A stretch of 64,000 bases of DNA from positions 1,736,001-1,800,000 of the forward strand of contig JAALGY010000008.1 in NCBI GenBank assembly GCA_032358165.1, read 5' to 3'. Position numbers and translations under genes: made by a program. The notes below the pieces were generated by a model. That model was not told the DNA's origin, did not search any database, and saw only the letters and a program-made list of their open reading frames with translations. Positions within the stretch are counted from its first letter, which is position 1. Every line of letters begins with the position of its first letter. Shown here in pieces: positions 51,174 to 61,359 of this stretch. Origin of the DNA: Diplosphaera chodatii (lineage: Eukaryota > Chlorophyta > Trebouxiophyceae > Prasiolales > Stichococcaceae).

Positions 51174-52353
51174 GCTGCTGCCTGCTGCACTGCCGCCTGC
51201 TGCACTGCTGCCGGCTGCCCGGGGGCTCCGGCACAGCCGACGGGCTGCCTACCAAGCAGCCAGGCTCATGGCTGTCCTTCAGCCCCGCGCAGCCCAGATA
51301 CCTGCTAGCTGGCAACATCACAGTTTGTCAGACGGGCCCTGCGAATCTTGGATGGTCAGCCTGCGTCGCAGGCGCCGAAACACAGACATCGGGGCAGCAT
51401 GCAGACCCACAATTTATTAACCGCAGCGTGCAGCAACACGTCCGTACCTTTGGCAGGGCGGGTGACGAAGCAAGCTCTGATGCTATCGTCAGCGAACCAC
51501 CCAAACGAGGATGGCCACGACCGCGTGATGCTCAGGCATGTCCCAGACGCATCGAAACTGTGTGCTAAGCAGCCCGGCAGTTATGCTGCCGCTCCCGTCA
51601 CAGCAATCACGCGACCCGCAACTGGCTCGAAGTTGGATGGTACAGTTGAGCGACTCGCCCTGCGGCGGCTGCAGCGGCACAGCGTGCCTTGCCACCAACT
51701 GCTGCAGCCTCAGAAGGTCACGCAACACGATGCAGGAGAGAGCGTCGAGAACGTAGCATTGAACGCCTTGAATCACTGTTGTGCGGCTGCCGTGCACGCG
51801 CTTTTGGCGTGGCCGTGACAAAACAGCAAGGCACCTTCGCACAATAGACAGACGAGATCCAGCTGACGCGAGCCAATGTTGGCTGATGTAATGTTGAAAC
51901 CGCGCACAAGACTGAACTTCAGTGGTAGGTTGCAGCAAGGCGTCACATGAGCCGTGGCCCTGGGGTGAAATACACAGAGCAGTTATAATCCTTCCTGCTT
52001 CCAGTCCAGTCATGCATGTCAATACCGTACAACTCAGATACGGTACCCTGGGTACTCTGTACCCAGTCAGGACCCAGTACCTGCTTCGCAGCGTTGAAAG
52101 CAGATAACCCAGGGATGGTGTTCATATTGCTCGATCGTAGCAGCTGTCAAGTGCTCGAGTTCAATGGTTGCTTGCTGTGAACGTGACAACGCCGCGCATC
52201 GCACTTACAGCAGTGAACAAACCGAATAATGCAAGGTGTGAGCGACAGTAACCGTGTTCTGCTCGATCTGGCGAAACCCTTTTAAACAAACTGCACAAAC
52301 CACCAACGCCACGATGTACTGCACACTTGCAACATGTCTGCCAGCTGCTTGGC
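51174..52353. other. Intergenic region upstream of kinase copy 3
   Basis: About 1.2 kb containing the promoter of copy 3 and the 3' flank of the F-box gene. It holds a short perfect hairpin at 52048..52066. No coding exon is supported. Confidence 0.45.
52048..52066. repeat. Short perfect hairpin in a cluster of GTACCC/GGGTAC words
   Basis: CTGGGTAC, a 3-nt loop and GTACCCAG. Further partial copies of the same words flank it within about 40 nt (GGTACCC upstream, ACCCAGTACC downstream). Confidence 0.5.
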
Positions 52354-53561
52354 TCACTGTAGTCTCGATTCACTACACCCCCGTGGTTCCGGCACAATGC
52401 TCCAGTATGTGATCAAGCATACATTGTCGCCGCACAGTTTCCAATGCCTTGGCATTGCTGACAGCTTCCACTCCCTTGGCCAAGGTGACAGCGGTGACTC
52501 CAGTGGTCGATCGGCAAGGGAACGTAACGGCCACGTCTGAGGAAGCCCTTCAGCTGCCCGCGAGGTGATCGTGCACTGGTACAGTCGAACTTCTTGCACC
52601 AGCGGAGGGAGCAGCTCCGCCAGTCCGTCCACATTGTACAGTGCCAGTGACACGGACCGGAGCCTCGGGCACTGCAGCAGCTCCCGACCCAGCTGGGGCA
52701 GCGCTGCTGGCGTTTGCCTGTGCATGAGCAGACGCATCTGCTCATCGGCGCTGTCATTGGTCGCCTGGGCCGCACGGAGAGCTAGGAACGTCAAGGACGG
52801 CGGCAGCGGCGTCATCTCTGGCGGCGGCGCCTCGAGTCGCAGGTCCCGAAGGTTGGGGAAGACTGCTGGGCCGATGCCGTCAAAGTCCACACCAGCGGCT
52901 GAGAGCAGGCACTGCAGTGTGGTGCCGCTGCGCTGCTGGAAGACTGGGCTGCGAATCAGGCGACTGAGCTGCGCCCGCCGCCTGTGGAACGGCGTCGGCA
53001 GGCCAGGCTCCCAGATGAAGTAGATGTCGCGGAGCGGCGGCCGCCAGTCGGGCAGGGCGGCCCAGCGGCAAAAGCGCGAGAACTTGGAGGTGTGGACCAT
53101 TATGTCAACCGGCTCCCGTGTCATGAGGTTCAGCCACCTGCAACGTCGCTCAGCCCGATAAATTCAGAGACTGCGCGTGAAGGTTGCTTCAGGGCTCACA
53201 CATGGTCTGTGGTATGCATTCGCAACTCCAGCAGGGGTGTTCTGCCAACCCACCTGCGGCAGACGTATGCCAGGCCGCCCCACGACCGCAGATTGATTTC
53301 AATGTGAAACAAGTGACTCTTGGACTGCTTCAGCGCGAGATGAAGGATATCGGCGAGCAGCTCGTCCGGCAGATCGTGGATGTGGACAGGCGTGCTGTGC
53401 AATTGTCTGAGGACAATGCTGCAGTTCGGAAGCCAGCCGTCCTGCGCGCGTTTCAGTTGGCGCCTGCTTGCACGCGGACTACCGCACTGCACTGCAGTTT
53501 CTTGGTCCTGCGGACGAGTCAGGTGAGGATCCAGCACTTCAGAAACATGATGTACGGGCAA
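52354..53561 (-). CDS. F-box domain protein, N-terminus unresolved
   Basis: F-box proteins are substrate adaptors of SCF ubiquitin ligases. The upstream exon (to 53254) encodes IHDLPDELLADILHLAL and, further on, LAYVCRRW, a good F-box core. The splice to 53137..52354 restores CRRWLNLMTREP, a phase-2 join. The second exon continues with about 260 residues containing repeated Leu-spaced segments (FPNLRDLRLEAPPPEMTPLP, LRSVSLALYNVDGL), which resemble degenerate leucine-rich repeats. The frame containing the F-box has no ATG before it, so an additional 5' exon must exist, probably between 53562 and 53850, or the first exon begins at an acceptor inside the given range. Target protein unknown. Confidence 0.7.
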
Positions 53562-53854
53562 TGGTACGGTTGCATGTCGGTGTGAAATATGCAGACTCGA
53601 AGCAGTCTACACATCATAACGCGCCTTGCCGCCAGATGCTATCAAGGCCACACGTCTGAGCGCTTTGGGGCTGTTGATTGTGTGGCCTTACTGCAGTTCT
53701 TGGACCGGATGCCTACGTGATGATGACGCCTGCGCAGCATCTCCCAGTCCATGAATGCACTGGAGCAATGACGCTGCAAAGGCTGTGAACACAGCATAGT
53801 AGAGCACGGTCAGCTGGCATCAGGGGTGCAGACGGGCGGACCCGCCTGCCAGCA

Positions 53855-56339
53855 ATGGATGCTGCGCACATTGCAGCATGCTCCTTCGACGCCTGGTACC
53901 CCAGCTTCCGCGACGTCACGTTCGACAGCGCCATCCTGCCGCTGCCGCCTGGCTTGGCTGAATTCCTGGTGCAGGACGGCGTGTTCCTGCCGTCCACTTC
54001 GGCCGCGGTGTGTGCTTTGCATGCACATCCCGCACCCTGGCGCATAGTCTGCACAGCTCCCGTGTCAGGAAAGCACTGAGGCGTGTGCTGTGAGCACATC
54101 ACTTCCATATACGCGACGTGCTGACTGATGCAATGCTGGCGGCAGTTGCCGAGACGTTCCAAGGTAGACGAGTATGCGGTGGAGGGCGTGGACTACACCG
54201 AATGGTCATCTGACGATGAGGATGATGAAGCAGCCGCTGGCATAGGGCAGGCGAGCCCAATCTACTATCAATGTATCTTGACGCGGGCATATGCCACATT
54301 GCTGTGCCTGTCTGCTGCATACGGACCTGAACAAGCCTTGCTCATTGCGCAGTTCCAGCAGTTTCTGGAGGAGATGAATGCAGCAATCGCACAGCTTGGT
54401 GGCAAGGTGCTGCCCAAACTGAACTGGAGCGCGCCCAAGGTAGATCTGTTTGTAATGCTTCCGTATCTCGGAGGAACAACTGGCATGGCGTTGGAGTGCG
54501 GCAGGAGCGCCAAGCCTGTAACCGTCTCATGTGCCAATCTCAAGCTCTGCGGCTGCAGGATGCAGCGTGGGTAAGCGCCACAAACACTACAGCGTGCAGC
54601 AACGCCGATGAGGTGGACATCTTCCTCCCCTGAGGGCACTTTCTCTATGGCAACAGCATGTACTACAAGCGTGTAGCCTCTCTGTCTGCTGTTTCATATG
54701 CTGATAGCTGTGGGTGGTGGCTGCGCAGGTGCTGCTGCTGCTGCAGAGCTCAGACCGCATTGCACATGATATCTGCCATGCCTTCGACAGCTGCACTACT
54801 ACCCCGTCAACGGCTATGCCGCCTACTCCTGCCACCGACACGTCTTCAGCTGGGACAGCGGCGGCACTGCAGTCGCCGTCAGATGCTGCGGCACAGCTGC
54901 CTGGCAGGCAGCAGGAAATGGCAGCAGCAACTGATGATGCTGCAGCAGCAACACCTGCAATGCTGCCGCCAGCACCTGTGCTCCGAGAAGGAAATCACCG
55001 TCAGGGAGGGGCATCAGCACCAGCCATGCAGCCACGGCACGTTCTGGTGCTGCGTGCATGGCGGGACCTGCGACCAGGGCGCGAGTTCCGCTGCTTTGTT
55101 CGCGGGCGCGAGGTTGTTGGTGCGGCACAGTCTGGGCCCTGTAGTTGTTTCGCATGAGCTACGGTTGCTGGGCTGTGTTTGTTTTCTTCCAAAGCTTCGT
55201 GTATGCAAGGGCTGCCCTGGCGGTGTGTACGCTGCTGTCTTGCCAACATCTGCCCTGCAACCGCAGGCATCAGCCAGCGGGACATGACTCAGCGCTTCGG
55301 TTTCCTGGCTGCCGAGAAGGAGGAGCTGCAGGACGCGCTGCTGGAGTTCCACGAGGACCACGTCATGGCCAACTTCCCGCTGTTGGACTGTGAGTCCTCT
55401 TGCTGTTTGGCATGAGGACCATGTCATCCTCGGGCTCGCTCGGCTCAGTTGTTGTGCTGCATTGTGACCGTTTACTCCACGCAGTAGGCATTAGAAGGTA
55501 CATAACAGCGTCGCTTCACCTATGCTGTGATTCGGATCTGCTGTCACACATGTTTACACCCTGCTGCACACAGACACATATGACTTGTACGTCACGGCGC
55601 GTGGGACCGTCAAGCTCATCGACTTCAACCCAGTGGGCGGCACCACGTCTCCACTGCTATTCAGCGACTGGGCAGCACTGGGCTACGAATTCGGTTCTGC
55701 CCAACAGCCACACTCCCAGCATGCTGCACCGGAGGCGGCAGATGCAGGCGCTGCAGCAGGACCAGATGCTGCGGCACCTGGTGTGGTATCACCGGAGACC
55801 GATGCACGTGTGCCGCCAGGCCCTTCACCCCACAACAGTGGCGCAGACAGCAGCATGCAGAGCAGGCCACCAGCAGAGGAGGCTGCTGCCCGCCTGTCAG
55901 CGGCCAGCCTGGATGACCGCTCCGCCCCTGGTGGCGGAAGTTCCAGCCTTAGTAATGGTGGCAGTCACGCCAATGGCGGCAGCCAGCATCACGGCAGCAG
56001 CGTGCACGGCGCCGGCAACGGGAGCAGCAGCAACGGCGGCCCGCTGCAGCTGCCGGAAGTTGAATTCCGCATCATCGACGAGCCTGTTGTCATGCGCTCA
56101 GCCGCCCAGGTTTATTTCTGCCACCAAAACACTTGTGAGATGTTTGGCCACAGAACCATTTCATGGGTTCGCATGCCTGAAGGCTGCAAATGCTCGTGAA
56201 AACATTCCTGCCTTCCCTTTCCTGACAAGTGGCGATGTCTCGTGTGCAGGGCTACGCTGTACCATACGACTTTGTGGACAGCAGTGTGATAGGCGCACTG
56301 GCAGACTTTGTGGCTCAGGCGCGGGCATCTGGTAGCTGA
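53855..56339 (+). CDS. CDC123: CDC123 homologue (eIF2 assembly chaperone)
   Basis: CDC123/D123 is an ATP-grasp-like protein that promotes assembly of the eIF2 alpha-beta-gamma complex in the cytosol. Eight exons (53855..54007, 54146..54250, 54353..54439, 54559..54612, 54729..55119, 55267..55389, 55574..56109, 56250..56339) give 512 residues. Landmarks in order: CSFDAWYPSFRDVTF, the acidic stretch [84 protein letters not shown], and EFRIIDEP near the end. The protein is longer than the usual ~330-residue family members because of two low-complexity insertions: about 60 residues before the VLRAW strand and about 110 Ser/Gly/Ala-rich residues after the LGYEF segment. The second intron is best modelled with a GC donor (GGGCAG|GCGAGC). 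Confidence 0.93.
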
Positions 56340-56496
56340 GACAGATGTGCAGCTTTGCAGCAGCACATTCTGGCGTTGTTGCGGTACAGGGATGCATTGG
56401 CAAGTTTTGCACGAAGTATGTACAGCAGACCTGAGAACAATGCTTTCAGAGGGATGCGCAGTCTGTGAACCATTGAACGCAGCCGTAATCTCAGCC

Positions 56497-58785
56497 TCAC
56501 GTTGAGGTGCCAACCACAACAAGCATCAGCTCTGGGCATGTCCTTGCCAGCTGCATCTGACGCGGCAGAGTGATATGCAGCTGTTGGCCTGTGATTGGGT
56601 GTCTCAGCTGCAGCTCAACAGCCCACAACGCAAGCCTTTGGTGACCCGCCACAGCATGGTCCGCTGCTCTGGCAGCATGCTCGCCATCCTCACCGCTGCG
56701 GCTCTTGCGCCCAGCTGCTAGCTCAGCATCAGCAGCTTGCACACCCGCAGCGGCTCGCCCGCTGTCAGCTGCTGTAACATCGGCTGCACCTGTGCACGCT
56801 GCTGATTGGGGTCGCGCGCCAAGCTGAGAGCCGTCAGGGTGTCCCCCTTCCGGCTGGTGCGCCGGCCGCCTCGCGGCCGCCGCGGCGCGTGCGGCGGCGA
56901 GTGCTGCAGGGTGGCCGCCGGTGTGCTGCGTGTCGCCCCAGATGGGGTGCCCGGCCCGCGCCAGGTGCCGCCGCAGCTGGTGCTGCCGCCCTGCGTCGGG
57001 TTCGCAGTTTCATCAATTTGGCACTGTAGAGATCATCATGCACAATGTCTTTATCCTGTTGCATGCCATAGTTTGATGGAGCGGCTACAGCCCTTTTTAA
57101 GACGCCTCTGACAAGTTTCTTCGCTTGGTCTGAACGTTGAACGTGGCATGGATCTACAGGACCTGTGTGTGGCACGAGTCTCAGCCAAGTGGTGCACCTG
57201 TTGCTGGCCAGAGGTCCAAGATGGTGACCTCTGCCGGCTGCTGCATACTGTCTGCACCATCGCAAGTTGCATGCCGGCTGCTTGCCAGGCTGGCGCCTGC
57301 TGCAGGTGTGCACTGCTGCAGGGCCGTGCCTGATGTTGACTGATATGCTGCATCACTCCCGCGGTCAGGTTCCGCTGCCTGCTGCTGCATGTGACCGTCA
57401 TCATCGCCACAGCCCTGAGCTGAGGCAACAAGTGCGGTGCTCGCGCCCGTCTGCTGGCGCTGCATGGCGCAAGCAGAAAGGTGTGCAACTGCCTGCCAGC
57501 GCGTGACCGCCGTGCGCCCATCCAGCTTCGAATCCAATGTACCGCTGCCTGTCATGCGCCCATACACGGCTGCCCTGTAGCGCTTTGCCACCTGCCTGCA
57601 ATGTCACCAATGTCACCATGCTGAACATCAGCTTGGTGCATGAGGCTGCCACACAGGTCAGTGACCACGCAAGCTGGGCAGCATCAACAGAGGTGTTGCA
57701 CAAGCGTGGTTGCATCCGCATGTGGGTACGCACACCTGTCCACGAACATGCTGCACAGCGCCTTCAAGGCGTGCTGCGTCTTGCCCGCCAGCAGCAGGCC
57801 GCCGGTCGGCAGGTCCAGGCGGTGCGCGTGGCGCGGCCTCGCCAGGGCGCCCCGAGCGCCGCTGGGTGCCAGGCTGCGCAGCAGGCGGCTGTGCACGTCC
57901 AGCAGTGGGCCCGCCGCCTGCAGCAGCGGCACAAGTAGAGTGACTTCACGGTTGCTGGGCTGCATGAAACTTTGTTTTGAGAAGGGGACTGATTGTGCGC
58001 AGCAGCAGCATATCCTGCTGATGCGGGGGCTGCCAGACAGCAGACGACAGCTTCATGTGCACGTGCATATGCACCTGCTATGGAGATCCGCATGGTGGAC
58101 CTTCGAAGTACATGCCTGGGTGGGGATGCCCTGTGGCTTGACGATGCATGCCAGGTGTTCGTCCTCGAATGCCACGTCCAGCTGCAACGCTCTTCCCATG
58201 CTGGCGTTTCTCAGGCTGCCACACGGCAGCGACGCTGGCCGCACCCGTTCTAGCAGTGCCAGTGTCTGGCCCGGTTGGACCCACCTGCATTCATAACAAT
58301 GGCACTAAGCTGTGGTGCAGCAAACACTCAAGATGATGTTCCATAACCCACGTGCACCTTGGGCACCATGACCACAGCACAGCCGGATGGACCGCATTGT
58401 CGCCAGCAGGCAAGTTGGCGCACATGTGGGTAGCCGCCGGGAGTCCATCTAGTGCAACACATCCCCGCCGCAGCGCACGCTTGGCTGCTGTGACGGTGGG
58501 ACAGTGCTCGGGCATGAGCTTGCACAGCGCTTCAGCCACCCTGCAGCTGCTGGCACATGCGCCAGCCGCCTCGCTCTCTGCCAATGTGGCGGCGCTGACG
58601 GTGCTGCAGCGTATCTCAGGTACGACGACTGAAGCGGTGACTGCGTGCTTGGTCAGCTGACGCGGGCCGTTGATAAGCTGACTTGCCAAATGAGCCGCAT
58701 CTGGTCCACCATGTATTCGCTTTACGTGAGCACCATCTGCCACTGTGCAATGTGCTGCGGCAGCTGCGACCACGAGCGCCCGCAT
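56497..58785 (-). CDS. RluA-type RNA pseudouridine synthase with S4-like region
   Basis: Catalyses uridine-to-pseudouridine conversion in RNA. Exons 58785..58393, 58265..58116, 57917..57744, 57591..57341 (end uncertain), 57197..57163 and 56990..56497 give about 498 residues. The first exon ends with LMPEHCPTVTAAKRALRRGCVALDG, an S4-type RNA-binding motif. The synthase domain has DVAFEDEHLACIVKPQGIPT, LLDVHSRLL, HRLDLPTGGLLLAGKT (catalytic Asp in RLD), VAKRYRAAVYG, LDGRTAVTRW, RLVPHTG and HQLRRHLARAGHPIWGD. The second intron starts with GC (CAG|GCATGT). The N-terminal residues are Ala/His-rich and could target an organelle. After LDGRTAVTRW there is a Gln/Ala-rich stretch that is either an insertion or partly intronic; GHPIWGD is followed by another low-complexity segment. 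The stop lies 157 nt from that of CDC123, tail to tail. Confidence 0.88.
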
Positions 58786-59486
58786 GGTCTGTTTTCGTCC
58801 GGGTGCAGCCAATATAGCGACGGTCTTGTTGCTGAATCGAATTTCACCTGCAGAGGCTCATGCGCCAGTTGCCCAACGCATGGCAGCATCGCTGGGTGCT
58901 GGCCAGAGATGGTGGAGAGCAGTGATGCACAACACACGAACGTGAGAATGTGCAGCAACGGCAGCAATCTCACGGGGTGATAGCCCTTTGTTGCTGACGC
59001 ACATGATGCGCATGAGTGTTGCTGCGCCACAAAGCAGACACCCTTTCCACAAAGGATAACTGAGTGAACGTAAATGTGATGTGGAAGCGTGAGTCAGGTG
59101 TACAATGTCAATGTTTTACTGTCATGCACCAGAGGTTCGTGCGATGGGGAGTTTACGTTGGTTTCAGGGTTTGTGCGCCACCACGGGCGCAGCAGACATG
59201 GCATCAGTGTACAAGGTGCCTCAGCTCTTCAGGAATGCAGGCACTTAGCCCTCCCCAACGGTGCAATCAAATCATACAAGTTAATTGCGACGATATATTC
59301 TACTTGCAAATGTACAAAACAGTTGCTGCGAGATCGTCCCCTGTCATCAACAACTCAGCCGACGCCCCGCAGGAGGAGCTGTAAGAACCACTAGCCAGCA
59401 GCGTGCAGCAACTAGGCCCAGAATGCACCTGATGGTAAAAGGGTGCAGGGTACGGCACGAGCACAGGCAGGAGATTGGGTGGCTCC
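58786..59486. other. Intergenic region between pseudouridine synthase and BTB gene
   Basis: About 700 bases, less GC-rich after 59050. It should contain the promoter of the synthase gene and the 3' end of the BTB gene. A minus-strand open frame at 58858..59052 could be 5' leader or an upstream exon, but no in-phase join was found. Confidence 0.4.
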
Positions 59487-60306
59487 TCAGAAGTTGCGCG
59501 GCCGCTTCTCTAGCTGCACCAGTTCCTGGTCGGTCGACGGCCTGTCCCGCAAATAGCCGCTGTCGAAGGAGCCGAGTATGCGGCTGCGTGACTGTAGGAT
59601 CTCCACCAGCGTTTTGGGGGGCAGCTTCTCCAACCAATCCGTAGGTGGCAGTTGCTTCCCGACCCTGCGGGCAGGTCCATTGGGACATGTCGCGTTCCTA
59701 ACAAAATTTTCTTCTCTTGCACAAAATTTAGGATATATGCAAAGAAATTGTTTTTGACTTACAGCAAAACGCTCTTGCCCAAGTCGAATCATGACACCAC
59801 CTGTTATCGATGATGCTCTGCAGATGCCCCGCTGCATACTCCACGCAGCGCCTGGTGAAGCGAGGCAGCTTGTAACTGGGAGCTTCCCTTAACCAGCCAG
59901 CCGCATTATTGTCACCAAGGTTCAGTTTGTCGAGGTAGTCGTGGCAGGCGTCAAGGAGGCGCGGCATATCGTACTTCTGGGCCATCTTGAGGCAGGGTTT
60001 CAGCTTGAGCGAGTCGACTTGAAAGTGGGTTTCGCCGTATGCGTGGTTGAGCAGCATGACCACCTCCTCTGACGTGTCCTGGAACACAACTTTGTTGTCG
60101 GCCGCGCTGGCGTGTCTCGTCTTCGCCTTGTCGCCCTTCACATCCGCAAACATGTTCGCGAGCATCACTGACACTGCCGCCAACATTGCCTTGGCCACAG
60201 CGAACTCATCGCCGTCCCCTGACACAATCACCAGGTCACTCAACGGTGCTACCCGTTCCATGATCTCTTTCGCCTCCGCACAGAGGCGTTCAAGTGCTGC
60301 TGTCAT
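59487..60306 (-). CDS. BTB/POZ domain protein
   Basis: BTB domains mediate dimerisation and often recruit cullin-3 ubiquitin ligases. Two exons, 60306..59801 and 59664..59487, give 227 residues, joined by a phase-2 GT-AG intron. The BTB fold is seen in SDLVIVSGDGDEFAVAKAML, SVMLANMF, VVFQDTSEEVVMLLNHAYGE and LKPCLKMAQKYDMPRLLDAC. These positions match the canonical D-V-x-h segment, the acceptor helix and the last helix pair. The C-terminal part (WLEKLPPKTLVEILQSRSR) is a short BACK-like helical segment. No Kelch, MATH or ankyrin domain is present, so it belongs to the small stand-alone BTB proteins common in algae and plants. Start at ATG 60306 gives a domain beginning about 23 residues in. 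Confidence 0.9.
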
Positions 60307-60553
60307 CGTGTGTGGGAACTATGCGGCGGCAATCTGCGTCAAGTCTGCGAGCTCAAGACGCCTCTGATCTTACGGTTACAGGCAGTAATTGCTGCATTGC
60401 GCTTCCCATGAAGCAGCGGCAGTGCTGCGTGACAGTCACAGAGCATGCAGGCCACTCGCATGGATGCTCGATTGCAACATAAGCTGCTCAAACCCTGCGG
60501 CTTTCTGCTTCTGAAGCAATACGCACTGCACGTCGCATCGCTTGCCTAGATGA

Positions 60554-61254
60554 CTATGCAGAACCGTAGTGAGTGCCTCGTCGCTTCAAAGCGTCAATCT
60601 GCTGGATCACGGTTGTAGCCGTCTCGTAACTTGGATGTTGCGGACGTTGCAGCAGCTCGAAGCCAGGTGCGGTCAACTGCATGATCGGCAGAGCGGCCGC
60701 AGGTGATCGTGGCGATTGCCTTTGAGACAGCAACATCGCGTTCACAGCACCTGCGAGGCACGGCCAGCCTCCTGCATGGTCCCTGTTGCCCGTGGCTGGT
60801 GTCGGAAAAGCTGGCGTGCACCGCAACAACGGGGCGGCACTGATACGCAATCGCAACCCAGCGTTGCCAGGTGCTGGGATCGGTGAGACGCTGCTGCCAG
60901 GTGCTGAGCGTGCGGGCTACTGTGCAGCCCGCGCTGGGGAGCGCTTGCGGTCCGGACGATAACTTTGGTCGCTAATGCCGTCGGTGCCCCGCCGGCCCTG
61001 CACCAGGTGATTCCTTTCGTTTGACAGCTACTGTGTAGTCTGCATGCAAATTGCAGTCGGGCTGCGGCCTGTTGGCCGCACACAAGGGTTTGCACCTCGC
61101 TTTTCTGAAGGCTCACACCGGATGAAAAAGTGTGCAGGTGCTCCTCATCAGCTGCAGCCGACGTCGCCACTACTACGCTGTAAGCTGCGAGTGTGTCGTT
61201 ATGGGCGCACGGCAGTGGAGCTGGTGCTGCTGAGCAGCAAGCACAGGGCTGCAT
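60554..61254 (-). other. Possible small minus-strand gene, unresolved
   Basis: This lies in the divergent space between the BTB gene and the kinase-like copy 4. An open frame of 170 codons starts with ATG at 61254, is Cys/Ala/His-rich and ends near 60742. A second, more protein-like stretch (60554..~60750; LPIMQLTAPGFELLQ, then SYETATTVIQQIDALKRR) follows a cctcgcag acceptor and ends with a stop. They may be two exons of one gene or unrelated open frames. No family is recognised. Confidence 0.25.
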
Positions 61255-61359
61255 GCCTCTGCAGCAGGCGCCAAGCCAGGGGTTGATGGCGCTGCATGCA
61301 GCGGCCCACTCTCATCCGCTTCAGCAGCTCAACGCTGCGTGAGCGTCAGCGCCGGCAGC

